NCBI GenBank assembly: GCA_910574345.1
Contig: CAJSZV010000003.1
Coordinates: forward strand, 186,001-250,000
Length of the DNA: 64,000 bases
Source of the DNA: Clostridiaceae bacterium
GTDB taxonomy: Bacteria > Bacillota > Clostridia > Lachnospirales > Lachnospiraceae
Direction: 5' to 3'
The notes beneath the pieces are model-generated. The model searched no databases. It was not told the DNA's origin and saw nothing but the letters and a program-made list of their open reading frames with translations. Below are positions 42,104 through 50,689 of the stretch, in pieces. Position 1 is the first letter of the stretch. The number at the start of each line of letters is the position of its first letter. A program made the position numbers and the translations under genes.

Positions 42104-42129
42104 GACCGCCGGACACATAGGAATCATAG

Positions 42130-42174
42130 AGACAGTCAGCTGTGTCGTGGATACACGAGGGCAACTGGCTGTCT
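42130..42174 (+). terminator. Long hairpin after malic enzyme
   Basis: AGACAGTCAG (42130-42139) pairs with CTGGCTGTCT (42165-42174) with one G-T pair, and TCGTG/CACGA (42145-42158) pair inside it. The following sequence is only partly T-rich, so terminator strength is uncertain. Confidence 0.5.
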
Positions 42175-42188
42175 GTCTGTTAAAAAGA

Positions 42189-42562
42189 ATGATCATGGGA
42201 GGCGGCAGTCTGGGAAAGGGAGGCGGCATGGGGAGCGGTCGGCGGCCCAAAGGCGGCGGCCCGGACCAGGTGACGGTTATGATTTATATGGGCGGAACCG
42301 GTCTGGAATCCAGAAACGGTATGGCCACCTCAGATCTTCAGGAGATGATGGCGGCCAGGTTAAGCGGCAGGTCTTTGGAAAGTATAATAGGGGACTATGA
42401 CGGAACCTTTGTGAATAGCTATTATCTTGGAGAGCCTATGACCGTGGGAGAGACCAAGGAGATCAGCAATGCAGACATAGGGAGGGAGATGTGTCGGCAA
42501 CCTATCGTTTCACGGATATCTACAGCCAGCATTACTGGGCACCTGAGCTGCCGGAAGAATAG
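42189..42562 (+). pseudogene. Clostripain-family (C11) protease pseudogene
   Basis: The first part (to about 42372) has a Gly-rich stretch and VTVMIYMGGTGLESRNG followed by SDLQEMM, the start of clostripain-family proteases. It is joined directly to a C-terminal-like part (GDYDGTFVNSYYLGEP). The frame then shifts near 42485; the other frame continues ATYRFTDIYSQHYWAPELP to TAG 42560-42562. The whole catalytic core (His and Cys) is missing. This is therefore a gene with a large internal deletion and a frameshift, without protease activity. Confidence 0.65.
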
Positions 42563-42626
42563 GCCGGAGAATTTTTATATAATATAAGGATATTTTTGCA
42601 AATGTCACACTAATTGCGGCTCTCCC

Positions 42627-42655
42627 TTGCAGGTTGCGGTAAATTATGCTATAGT
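42627..42655 (+). promoter_or_regulatory. Sigma-A-type promoter of the metallo-hydrolase
   Basis: TTGCAG (42627-42632) and TATAGT (42650-42655) are 17 bases apart, about 31 nt before the next start codon. Confidence 0.6.
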
Positions 42656-42686
42656 AACATTATATACGAAAAAAGGAGGAAACCGT

Positions 42687-44288
42687 ATGAAGTTAATGTT
42701 TATCGGTGCGGATCATGAAGTAACCGGCAGCTGCCACTATCTGGAGTGCGGAGATACGAAACTGGTAGTGGACTACGGAATGGAGCAGGGAGTGAACCGC
42801 TACGAAAACGCAGATCTTCCGGTAGCATTTTCAGACCTGGATTATGTTCTCCTGACCCATGCACATATTGACCACGCAGGGTGCATTCCGCTTCTCTATG
42901 CAAAGGGATTCAGAGGGCAGATCATCACCACCTATGCAACCGGCGATCTGTGCCAGATCATGCTTCGTGACAGTGCCCACATTCAGGAGATGGAGGCGGA
43001 GTGGAAGAACCGGAAGGCCAGACGTGCAGGCTCGCCGGAGGTGGTGCCGCTGTATACCATGGCGGACGCCCAGGGTGCCTTATCCCATCTTAAGACCTTT
43101 GAATATGGGGAGATAGTCAAGCTCAACGATGACATTTCTCTTCGCTTTATTGATGCCGGACATCTGTTTGGTTCCGCTTCCATTGAGGTATGGTGCAGAG
43201 AAGAGGGCGTGGAGAAAAAGATTGTCTTCTCCGGCGATATCGGCAACAAGAACAAGCCGCTGATTCGTGACCCGGAATACATCAAAGAAGCGGACTATGT
43301 GGTGATGGAATGTACGTATGGCGACAGAGAACATGGGGCGGTTATGGAGCATATTGACGAGCTGACCCACATTATCCAGAAGACTCTGGACCGGGGCGGC
43401 AATGTGGTAATTCCCGCCTTTGCCGTAGGGCGTACCCAGGAGCTTTTGTACTTTATCAGGAAGATCAAGAACGATCATCTGATCTTCGGCCATGAGGGAT
43501 TTCCCGTGTATGTGGACAGTCCTCTGGCAGTGGAGGCCACTCATGTATTTAAGAAGAACCTGATGCGGTGTTATGACGATGAGACAAGGGAGCTGGTGGA
43601 GCAGGGCATTAACCCCATTGAGTTTCCGGGACTTTACCTCTCCGTGACCAGCGAGGATTCCAAGGCCATCAACTTTGACGCGGAGCCTAAGGTGATTATC
43701 TCCGCTTCCGGCATGTGCGATGCAGGACGTATCCGCCATCATCTCAAGCATAATCTGTGGCGCCCGGAGTGCAGTATTGTATTTGCCGGATACCAGGCGG
43801 AGGCGACTCTTGGCCGCAGCCTCATCGACGGCGCTGCGGAGGTGAAGCTTTTCGGCGAATCCATTGATGTGGAGGCTCACATTGAGGTGATGAAAGGCCT
43901 TAGCAGCCACGCGGATATCAACGGACTCTTGGAGTGGATCAAAGCCTTTGAGAAGAAGCCGGAGAGGGTATTCGCAGTACACGGAGACGATGCGGTGTGT
44001 GATGTCTTTGCAGACAGGCTGACCCATGAGCTGGGACTGAACGCCTCTGCGCCTTTCAGCGGTTCTGTCTTTGATCTGATTGAGGGCAGATGGATTGAGG
44101 AGACGGTGGGTATCCCGATTCAAAAGGTGACTCCGGCGAGGAGACGTTCCGATTCCGTATTTGCGCGTCTTGTGGCGGCGGGAGAGAGACTGGCCAAGGT
44201 GATTCTGCGCAACGAGGGAGGCGCCAACAAAGATTTGGCCCGATTCGCAGACCAGATTCATTCGCTGTGCGACCGGTGGGACAGATAG
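42687..44288 (+). CDS. Beta-CASP metallo-beta-lactamase hydrolase (RNA-processing type)
   Basis: The 533-residue protein has the MBL zinc motif THAHIDHAG (about residues 57-65), ending in the beta-CASP and RNA-specificity regions with PAFAVGRTQELL, VYVDSPLA, IISASGMCDAGRI and GLSSHADINGL. This is the YSH1/CPSF73-like group of bacterial metallo-hydrolases, presumed ribonucleases. The C-terminal 90 residues are extra and of unknown role. AAGGAGG precedes ATG 42687; a frame extension to 42627 runs through the promoter. RNase HI follows closely, so both genes may be co-transcribed. Confidence 0.88.
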   Translation: MKLMFIGADHEVTGSCHYLECGDTKLVVDYGMEQGVNRYENADLPVAFSDLDYVLLTHAHIDHAGCIPLLYAKGFRGQIITTYATGDLCQIMLRDSAHIQEMEAEWKNRKARRAGSPEVVPLYTMADAQGALSHLKTFEYGEIVKLNDDISLRFIDAGHLFGSASIEVWCREEGVEKKIVFSGDIGNKNKPLIRDPEYIKEADYVVMECTYGDREHGAVMEHIDELTHIIQKTLDRGGNVVIPAFAVGRTQELLYFIRKIKNDHLIFGHEGFPVYVDSPLAVEATHVFKKNLMRCYDDETRELVEQGINPIEFPGLYLSVTSEDSKAINFDAEPKVIISASGMCDAGRIRHHLKHNLWRPECSIVFAGYQAEATLGRSLIDGAAEVKLFGESIDVEAHIEVMKGLSSHADINGLLEWIKAFEKKPERVFAVHGDDAVCDVFADRLTHELGLNASAPFSGSVFDLIEGRWIEETVGIPIQKVTPARRRSDSVFARLVAAGERLAKVILRNEGGANKDLARFADQIHSLCDRWDR

Positions 44289-44335
44289 TGCCCCTTCGGA
44301 GGGCTGAAATGGTTAACAAAAAGGAGTTTTATCAT

Positions 44336-44821
44336 ATGGGAAAAGTACTGATCTATACGGACGGAGCCGCCAGGGGCAACCCCGACGGTCCCGGCGGATA
44401 CGGTGTGGTGCTCCATTATACGGATCAGAAAGGGGTTCTCCATGAGAGAACCCTTTCTGCCGGATATGAGCGGACCACAAACAACCGAATGGAACTTATG
44501 GCGGCCATTGCCGGCCTGGAGGCCCTGAATCGGCCCTGTAAGGTAGAGCTTTATTCCGATTCCAAATATCTGACCGATGCATTTAACCAGAGATGGATTG
44601 ATAACTGGGTGAGGAATAACTGGAAGCGGGGCAAAAGCGGACCGGTGAAGAATATTGATCTTTGGCAGCGCCTTCTAAAAGCCAAAGAGCCTCATGAGGT
44701 TGCTTTTATCTGGGTAAAAGGCCATGCGGGCCACCCGGAAAACGAGCGGTGCGATAAACTGGCCACGTCGGCGGCGGACGGGGATGAACTGCTTACGGAC
44801 ACCGGCTTGGAAAACGGCTGA
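44336..44821 (+). CDS. rnhA: Ribonuclease HI
   Basis: RNase HI cuts RNA in RNA-DNA hybrids. The 161-residue protein has the catalytic residues in YTDGAARGNPDGPGGYG (Asp), NNRMELMAAI (Glu), YSDSKYLTDAF (Asp) and ENERCDKLA (Asp). It also has the WVKGHAGHPEN loop. ATG 44336 lies 10 nt after AAAAAGGAG; an upstream in-frame ATG (44309) would place that site inside the gene. The gene begins 47 nt after the metallo-hydrolase. Confidence 0.95.
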   Translation: MGKVLIYTDGAARGNPDGPGGYGVVLHYTDQKGVLHERTLSAGYERTTNNRMELMAAIAGLEALNRPCKVELYSDSKYLTDAFNQRWIDNWVRNNWKRGKSGPVKNIDLWQRLLKAKEPHEVAFIWVKGHAGHPENERCDKLATSAADGDELLTDTGLENG

Positions 44822-44936
44822 CGACAGGCTGAAAAGTTAAATAAATCTTACAAAATATTACTAATTCTTCATGTCTATTCCATTTCTAAAAAGATTATGT
44901 TATGTTAAATACATCATAGTTTAAAGGAAGAATCCC

Positions 44937-45839
44937 ATGAAGAATAAAGGAGTTCTGATTTCCATGGCGGTGGTTTTTGCCATTGGAATGCTGATTACAA
45001 AAGGCACGCATCATTTTATTGAGAGCAACAGTTCAGGGTCAGACGGGCCAGGGGCCCGGATTATGACAGAAGCCATGGAGACCGCTCAGGGCGGAGCAGA
45101 AGATTCGGAAGAGGCCGGGGCGGTTCCGGCGGCGGATATGGAACAGGCCATGGGAAAAGGCGCCCCGGCTCCTCAGGACATGGGAGAGGAGGAAAGTATA
45201 GCCGAAAAGGCAGCTTCCCTTATGGATAATATCCCTGCGGACACGGAAGAGGGAAGCGCTTTAAGCGGCGGAATAGCCCCCTACTCTTTGAGGGATTCCG
45301 TTCAGGGAGGGGAGAGCCCCGGTATGCCGGAAGCCTTTGAGGAGGAGTATGTCCAGACGGAACCTCTTATGGCATCCATTACCCCTCTGGACCCGCCGGC
45401 GGCAGTTGCGGGCGGCGAAACAGCCAATGCAGAGTTCGATACGGCAAAAGAGGAGGCGGAGCCGGAATCCCAATCTTACTATTTAAAACGGCTCAAGGAT
45501 TTGGACAGTCAGATCGAGAAAAGCCGGAATTCCCAGAATGCTCCAGGTGTCAACAACTCTGCCAGGTCTGCGGCTTCCAATGAACTGAAATTGTGGGACA
45601 GTGAGCTGAATTCCATCTACAACGAGATTCTGGAGCGCTTAAATCAGGAGCGCGCAGGAGAACTTGTGGAACAGCAGCGTGCCTGGCTGAAAGAGAGGGA
45701 CAGCGCAGCCGTGGAGGCGGCAAAGAACTCTGCAGGCGGTTCCAGCGAAAGTCTGGAATATACGGCTTCCCTGGCGGAGTCCACCAGGGCCAGAGCCTAT
45801 GAACTGGCGGAATTATATAAAGCCGAACTGGCCGATTAA
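44937..45839 (+). CDS. Membrane-anchored LprI-like (DUF1311) protein
   Basis: The 300-residue protein starts with a signal/anchor segment (residues about 5-22). A long acidic, Ala/Gly/Pro-rich linker follows (about 25-180). The C-terminal domain (about 180-300) has SELNSIYNEILERL, QRAWLKERD and SLAESTRARAYELAELY, the pattern of LprI/DUF1311 proteins. Some LprI members inhibit lysozyme, which would suggest a host-defence role; here that is only inference. A reduced ribosome site (AAAGGAAGAA) precedes the ATG. Confidence 0.8.
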   Translation: MKNKGVLISMAVVFAIGMLITKGTHHFIESNSSGSDGPGARIMTEAMETAQGGAEDSEEAGAVPAADMEQAMGKGAPAPQDMGEEESIAEKAASLMDNIPADTEEGSALSGGIAPYSLRDSVQGGESPGMPEAFEEEYVQTEPLMASITPLDPPAAVAGGETANAEFDTAKEEAEPESQSYYLKRLKDLDSQIEKSRNSQNAPGVNNSARSAASNELKLWDSELNSIYNEILERLNQERAGELVEQQRAWLKERDSAAVEAAKNSAGGSSESLEYTASLAESTRARAYELAELYKAELAD

Positions 45840-45843
45840 GTGC

Positions 45844-45872
45844 TTGATAATTGTACATTCATGTGATAGGAT
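45844..45872 (+). promoter_or_regulatory. Promoter-like sequence before the 44-residue protein
   Basis: TTGATA (45844-45849) and TAGGAT (45867-45872) are 17 bases apart, 43 nt before the start of the small gene. Confidence 0.45.
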
Positions 45873-45915
45873 TAAAAGAGTGCAAAAAATAAAGGAATAA
45901 AAGGAGGTCTCTTTC

Positions 45916-46050
45916 ATGGGAGCCATTATAGGAAGTTTGATTAAAAATCTCATAGAGGTTGCCGTATTTGTGGTGATTGCATGGGCCGGTATTATAGGCG
46001 GAAAGAAGCTTAAGGAGAGCAAGACATCGGGGAAGAACAGTACAAACTAG
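45916..46050 (+). CDS. 44-residue single-pass membrane protein next to alaS
   Basis: A very short frame with a perfect AAGGAGG ribosome site (45901-45907) 8 nt before ATG and a clean TAG stop. It starts MGAIIGSLIKNLIEVAVFVV, forming one membrane helix (about residues 10-30), and ends in a Lys/Ser-rich tail (KKLKESKTSGKNSTN). It lies 16 nt before alaS, so both are probably co-transcribed. It is too short to assign to a family. Its ribosome site and composition argue that it is real. Confidence 0.7.
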   Translation: MGAIIGSLIKNLIEVAVFVVIAWAGIIGGKKLKESKTSGKNSTN

Positions 46051-46066
46051 AGGCGGAGGAAGTAAG

Positions 46067-48706
46067 GTGAAAAAGTACGGTGTTAACGAATTAAGAAAGA
46101 TGTTTCTGGAATTCTTCGAGAGCAAAGGCCATCTGGCTATGAAGAGCTTTTCCCTGGTTCCGCATAATGACAACAGTCTGCTGCTGATCAATTCGGGTAT
46201 GGCTCCTTTAAAGCCATACTTTACAGGACAGGAGATTCCGCCGAGAAAGCGCGTTACCACATGTCAGAAGTGTATTCGTACAGGGGATATTGAGAATATC
46301 GGAAAAACCGCCCGTCACGGTACATTTTTTGAGATGCTTGGTAACTTTTCCTTTGGGGATTATTTTAAGACAGAGGCTATCCACTGGTCCTGGGAATTTC
46401 TGACAGAGGTGGTGGGACTGGATGCGGACAGGCTTTACCCTTCGGTCTATTTGGACGATGACGAGGCCTTTGATATCTGGAACAAGGAGATCGGGATTCC
46501 GAAGGAGCGGATCTTCCGCTTCGGCAAGGAGGATAACTTCTGGGAGCATGGAGCAGGCCCCTGCGGCCCCTGTTCGGAGATTTACTATGACCGGGGTGAG
46601 AAGTACGGCTGCGGGAAGCCGGGATGTACCGTGGGCTGCGAATGCGACCGCTATATCGAAGTGTGGAACAATGTGTTTACCCAGTTTGAAAACGATGGCC
46701 AGGGCAATTACACCGAGTTAAAGCAGAAGAATATCGATACGGGCATGGGGTTGGAGCGTCTGGCCGTAGTGGTTCAGGACGTGGACTCCCTGTTTACGGT
46801 GGATACCAACAAGGCGCTCTTAGACGAGGTCTGTGCCATGGCCCATGTGGGATATCAGGAGGATGAGAAGAAGGACGTGTCCCTGCGGATTATTGCGGAC
46901 CATGTAAAGTCCTGTACCTTTATGATCTCCGATGGCATTATGCCGTCTAATGAGGGAAGGGGATACGTGCTGCGTCGTCTTCTGCGCCGGGCCGCCCGTC
47001 ATGGAAGACTTTTGGGAATTCAGGGCAGATTCTTAGGGGAACTGAGCAAGACCGTCATCTCCCTTTCCAAGGACGGTTATCCGGAACTGGAAGAGAAGCA
47101 GTCCATGATCCTCAAGGTATTGAGCGAGGAGGAAGAGAAGTTTAACAAGACCATCGACCAGGGTCTTTCGATTCTGAATGATATGGAGCAGACTATGGTG
47201 GAGGCCGGTTCTGCTGTCCTTTCCGGAGCAGACGCGTTTAAATTATACGACACTTACGGATTCCCTCTGGATCTGACCATTGAGATTTTGGAGGAGAAGA
47301 ATTTTAAGGTAGACGAGGAAGGCTTCCAGGCCGCCATGAAGGAGCAGCGGGAGAAGGCGAGAAAAGCCCGCAAGACCACCAACTACATGGGCGCCGACGT
47401 CACTGTCTATCAGTCGATTCCGGCTGCCGTCACTTCCCGGTTTGTAGGATATGACCGCCTCGTCCATGATTCCGTCATATCCGTGCTTACTACGGAGACA
47501 GAGATTGTGGAGGCCCTTACGGACGGAGAGACGGGAACCATTATTGTGGACGAGACCCCCTTTTATGGAACCATGGGCGGACAGCAGGCTGATGTGGGAA
47601 GGATTTTCTGTGAAAACGGATGTTTTGAGGTGGAGGATACCATTCACCTTCAGGGCGGTAAGATCGGCCATGTAGGCAGGATGACAGAGGGCATGTTAAA
47701 GACCGGCGACAAGGTGACCCTTAAGGTCTGTGAAGCAAACCGTCTGTCCACAGGCAAGAATCACAGCGCCACCCACCTGCTGCAGAAAGCCCTGCGCACG
47801 GTCCTGGGAGATCATGTGGAGCAGGCCGGTTCCTATGTGGATTCCGGAAGACTTCGCTTTGACTTCACCCATTTTTCCGCTATGACTCCGGAGGAGATCA
47901 AAAAGGTTGAGGATCTGGTCAATGAAAAGATCAGGGAAGACCTGGCTGTGGTTACGGAGGAGATGAGTCTGGATGAGGCGAGAAAGTCCGGCGCCATGGC
48001 GCTGTTCGGTGAGAAATACGGCGATACGGTCCGGGTGGTGAAGATGGGGGATTTCTCCGTGGAACTCTGCGGCGGAACCCATGTGAAGGATACAGGCGTA
48101 ATCACGGCCTTTAAGATCCTTTCCGAGACAGGCATCGCTGCCAATGTCCGCAGAATTGAGGCTCTGACCGGCGAGGGGCTTATGGCCTATTATCAGGAAG
48201 TGGAGAGGGAACTTCACGAGGCAGTGAAGATTGCCAAGACCACGCCTGGGGAACTGACCCGCAGGATTGAGTCTCTTCTGACGGAGTTAAAGGCCCTTCA
48301 TACTGAAAATGAAAAATTAAAGAGCAGACTTGCCAATTCCGCCATGGGCGATGTCATGAATCAGGTTGTGGATGTAGAAGGCGTCAAGGTGCTGGCGGTC
48401 AAGGTTGCCGATGTGGATATGAACGGCCTGAGGAACCTTGGAGACCAGCTGAAGGAAAAATTAGGCGAGGGCGTCATCGTCATCGCTTCCGCCCAGGGAG
48501 ACAAAGTGAATCTTATGGCGGCGGCTACGGACGGAGCTCAGAAGAGAGGAGCTCATGCGGGGAATTTGATCAAAGCCATTGCCGGACTTGTGGGCGGCGG
48601 AGGAGGCGGCCGTCCGGGCATGGCCCAGGCCGGCGGCAGGAATCCGGAAGGAATCGACGATGCTCTGGCCAAGGTGGCGGAGACGGTGAAGGCTCAGGTT
48701 GGATAA
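46067..48706 (+). CDS. alaS: Alanyl-tRNA synthetase
   Basis: AlaS charges tRNA-Ala and removes misactivated serine. The 879-residue protein has class II motifs with FLEFFESKGH at the start, RHGTFFEMLGNFSFGDYFK and GMGLERLAVV. The editing site is visible as HSATHLLQKAL and CGGTHVKDTG. A C-terminal Gly-rich segment (GGGGGGRPGMAQAGG) is typical of the C-Ala domain. GTG at 46067 is the start, with GGAGGAAG just upstream. No T-box leader is seen before it; only the small membrane gene precedes it. Confidence 0.95.
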   Translation: MKKYGVNELRKMFLEFFESKGHLAMKSFSLVPHNDNSLLLINSGMAPLKPYFTGQEIPPRKRVTTCQKCIRTGDIENIGKTARHGTFFEMLGNFSFGDYFKTEAIHWSWEFLTEVVGLDADRLYPSVYLDDDEAFDIWNKEIGIPKERIFRFGKEDNFWEHGAGPCGPCSEIYYDRGEKYGCGKPGCTVGCECDRYIEVWNNVFTQFENDGQGNYTELKQKNIDTGMGLERLAVVVQDVDSLFTVDTNKALLDEVCAMAHVGYQEDEKKDVSLRIIADHVKSCTFMISDGIMPSNEGRGYVLRRLLRRAARHGRLLGIQGRFLGELSKTVISLSKDGYPELEEKQSMILKVLSEEEEKFNKTIDQGLSILNDMEQTMVEAGSAVLSGADAFKLYDTYGFPLDLTIEILEEKNFKVDEEGFQAAMKEQREKARKARKTTNYMGADVTVYQSIPAAVTSRFVGYDRLVHDSVISVLTTETEIVEALTDGETGTIIVDETPFYGTMGGQQADVGRIFCENGCFEVEDTIHLQGGKIGHVGRMTEGMLKTGDKVTLKVCEANRLSTGKNHSATHLLQKALRTVLGDHVEQAGSYVDSGRLRFDFTHFSAMTPEEIKKVEDLVNEKIREDLAVVTEEMSLDEARKSGAMALFGEKYGDTVRVVKMGDFSVELCGGTHVKDTGVITAFKILSETGIAANVRRIEALTGEGLMAYYQEVERELHEAVKIAKTTPGELTRRIESLLTELKALHTENEKLKSRLANSAMGDVMNQVVDVEGVKVLAVKVADVDMNGLRNLGDQLKEKLGEGVIVIASAQGDKVNLMAAATDGAQKRGAHAGNLIKAIAGLVGGGGGGRPGMAQAGGRNPEGIDDALAKVAETVKAQVG

Positions 48707-48781
48707 ATAAAGCTTTTGAGGGGACAAACAAGCCAATATACAAAAAATTGGTAAAAAATTGTAAATCCTTAAAAAAAGCAG

Positions 48782-48809
48782 TTGACGAATGGGGATTTTA
48801 TGCTATAAT
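48782..48809 (+). promoter_or_regulatory. Strong promoter of rpsU and leader hairpin
   Basis: TTGACG (48782-48787) and TATAAT (48804-48809) are 16 bases apart. In the leader, CAGTTGT (48836-48842) and ACAACTG (48858-48864) form a 7-bp hairpin ending just before the ribosome site. Confidence 0.7.
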
Positions 48810-48885
48810 CATAGCAGTGCTATAAAATACCCAAACAGTTGTATTATGCACAAGTACACAACTGGAGGGAGGTTAGGTGTGAGCT

Positions 48886-49062
48886 ATGTCGAACGTTATT
48901 GTTAAAGATAATGAGTCGTTGGACAGCGCTTTACGCAGATTCAAAAGAAACTGCGCGAAGGCTGGTATTCAGCAGGAGATTCGTAAGAGAGAGCATTACG
49001 AGAAGCCCAGCGTAAGACGCAAGAAAAAGTCCGAAGCTGCAAGAAAGCGTAAGTATAACTAA
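48886..49062 (+). CDS. rpsU: Ribosomal protein S21
   Basis: S21 is a small basic protein of the 30S subunit. The 58-residue frame reads [20 protein letters not shown] and has the typical Lys/Arg-rich C-terminus ending RKRKYN. GGGAGGT lies 12 nt upstream of ATG 48886. It has its own promoter and terminator. The gene order rpsU-yqfC-yqfD-phoH-ybeY in this stretch is close to that seen in many Firmicutes. Confidence 0.95.
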   Translation: MSNVIVKDNESLDSALRRFKRNCAKAGIQQEIRKREHYEKPSVRRKKKSEAARKRKYN

Positions 49063-49078
49063 GCTGACAGGTATTTGG

Positions 49079-49110
49079 AGTCCTCAGTCGTAAGATTGAG
49101 GACTTTTTTC
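49079..49110 (+). terminator. Intrinsic terminator after rpsU
   Basis: AGTCCTCA (49079-49086) pairs with TGAGGACT (49097-49104), with TC/GA inside, and is followed by a run of T. Confidence 0.85.
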
Positions 49111-49164
49111 TGTGAGACAGACATAGACTGGTAATGATCATGGAGCTTTTCAGAGGCTTATGTT

Positions 49165-49431
49165 ATGATGCGAGTATTTTCACAGGCAGCGGATTTTCTG
49201 CGCATTCCCCAGGATGTGATACCGGGAGAGCCGGTTATTACGATTACGGGAAGGCGAAATGTTTATATTGAGAATTATAACAGGATTATCAGTTTCCTGG
49301 ATAACGAGGTAAAGATTCAGGCCAAGACATGCCGGATCATTGTCCAGGGGAAACGGCTGGAGATTCAGTATTATACAGGGGATGATATTCTTATAACCGG
49401 ACTCATCCATGGGGTTGTGACGGAAGGGTAA
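49165..49431 (+). CDS. yqfC: YqfC-family sporulation protein
   Basis: This 88-residue protein has the YqfC/YabP pattern: TITGRRNVYIENYNRIISF, followed by a short beta-rich end (GDDILITGLIHGVV). YqfC is made in the mother cell during sporulation and its gene neighbours yqfD in most spore-formers. ATG 49165 and 49168 are both possible, with no clear ribosome site. It ends 20 nt before yqfD. Confidence 0.88.
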   Translation: MMRVFSQAADFLRIPQDVIPGEPVITITGRRNVYIENYNRIISFLDNEVKIQAKTCRIIVQGKRLEIQYYTGDDILITGLIHGVVTEG

Positions 49432-49450
49432 CAAAAAAGGACGGAAAGGG

Positions 49451-50689
49451 ATGATGAGTTTGGCAGGACGAATCAGCAGATGGACCGGCGGGTATGTGCA
49501 GGCCAGAATTGAGGGATACATGCCGGAACGTTTTTTTAATTTGTGCAAAAACAGCCGTCTGGAGTACTGGACAGTGAGGCAGAAAAAAGAGGGGTATTTC
49601 TTTTATATGGCCTTAAAGGATTTTTACAGGATTCGGCCCCTGCTTCGAAAGTCCCGCATGTCCATGAGAATCGTTTCCCGAAAAGGCCTGCCCTTTGTGA
49701 TACGTAAGAACCAAAAGAGAAAAGCCCTGGCAGCGGCGTTTCTCTTATTTTTTATCCTGCTATATGTGCTGTCTCTTTTTGTATGGGATATTTCTTTTGA
49801 GGGAAATCATCATTACAGCAGAGAGACTCTTTTGGATTATCTGGAGGAGGAGAACATTACATACGGCATGATCAAGCATGGCGTGGACTGCGACGCCTTG
49901 GAGGAGGGCATGCGGAGCCGTTTTCCTGAGATTACATGGGTTTCAGCCCGTGTATCAGGAACCCGGCTTCTGGTCAAAATAAAGGAAAATGAAGTGCTCT
50001 CTTCCATTCCGAAACAGCAAAATGAGCCCTGTGAACTTATCGCCTCATCGAAGGGAGTGATTACCAGAATGGTAGTGCGCCAGGGGAAGGCAGCCGTGGC
50101 TGTGGGAGACGAGGTGGAGGAGGGGCAACGGCTGGTGGAAGGGCGGCTGTCCATCTTAAATGACGGAGCGGAGGTTGTGCGGATCGCTTATGTCCATGCG
50201 GACGGGGACATCTATGCCAGAACCCGGTATGACTATGAGGAGGAATTCCCTCAGTATCATACTGTCCGGGTGAAGACGGGAAGAGAGAGGAAGGGAGCGG
50301 GCATTGCCGCGGGACCTTACCGTCTTCGGTTTCTTTTCCCTGATTTTCAAAAATCTTCCTGGAGTTATGTGACCAATATGACTCAGGTATGTCTGTTCGG
50401 AGACTTTTATCTGCCTCTTTATGTGGAGAAAATAAGGGGAGAAGCCTTTGTCTCCTATGAGCGCCCCTACACGGATCAGGAGAAAAAGGAGGAGGCCGAA
50501 AAAATACAGAAAAAGTATGTTGAAAATTTAATGGAAAAAGGGGTTCAAATTATTGAAAATAATGTTAAAATACAAGAGTATGGAGTTTCATGGAAAGTGG
50601 AAGGCAGCGTGACGTGCGAGGAACAGATCGGCGTGGAACGGTACATCACAGAATTTGAGGAGACGAGCGAGACGGATGAGCGTAACTGA
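49451..50689 (+). CDS. yqfD: Sporulation protein YqfD
   Basis: The 412-residue protein has an N-terminal domain, one membrane helix (about residues 95-118) and a large outer domain (about 120-400). It begins GGYVQARIEGYMPERFFNLC and has NITYGMIKHGVD and ARVSGTRLLVKIKENE, which match YqfD. It is needed for efficient spore formation and is part of the SpoIVFA-like group of engulfment proteins. Its end overlaps phoH by 14 nt. Confidence 0.9.
   Translation: MMSLAGRISRWTGGYVQARIEGYMPERFFNLCKNSRLEYWTVRQKKEGYFFYMALKDFYRIRPLLRKSRMSMRIVSRKGLPFVIRKNQKRKALAAAFLLFFILLYVLSLFVWDISFEGNHHYSRETLLDYLEEENITYGMIKHGVDCDALEEGMRSRFPEITWVSARVSGTRLLVKIKENEVLSSIPKQQNEPCELIASSKGVITRMVVRQGKAAVAVGDEVEEGQRLVEGRLSILNDGAEVVRIAYVHADGDIYARTRYDYEEEFPQYHTVRVKTGRERKGAGIAAGPYRLRFLFPDFQKSSWSYVTNMTQVCLFGDFYLPLYVEKIRGEAFVSYERPYTDQEKKEEAEKIQKKYVENLMEKGVQIIENNVKIQEYGVSWKVEGSVTCEEQIGVERYITEFEETSETDERN

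Noticed and set aside
43080-44261. Long minus-strand frame (393 codons) in the metallo-hydrolase gene
   Set aside because: It is the antisense shadow of a well-supported + strand gene with catalytic motifs.
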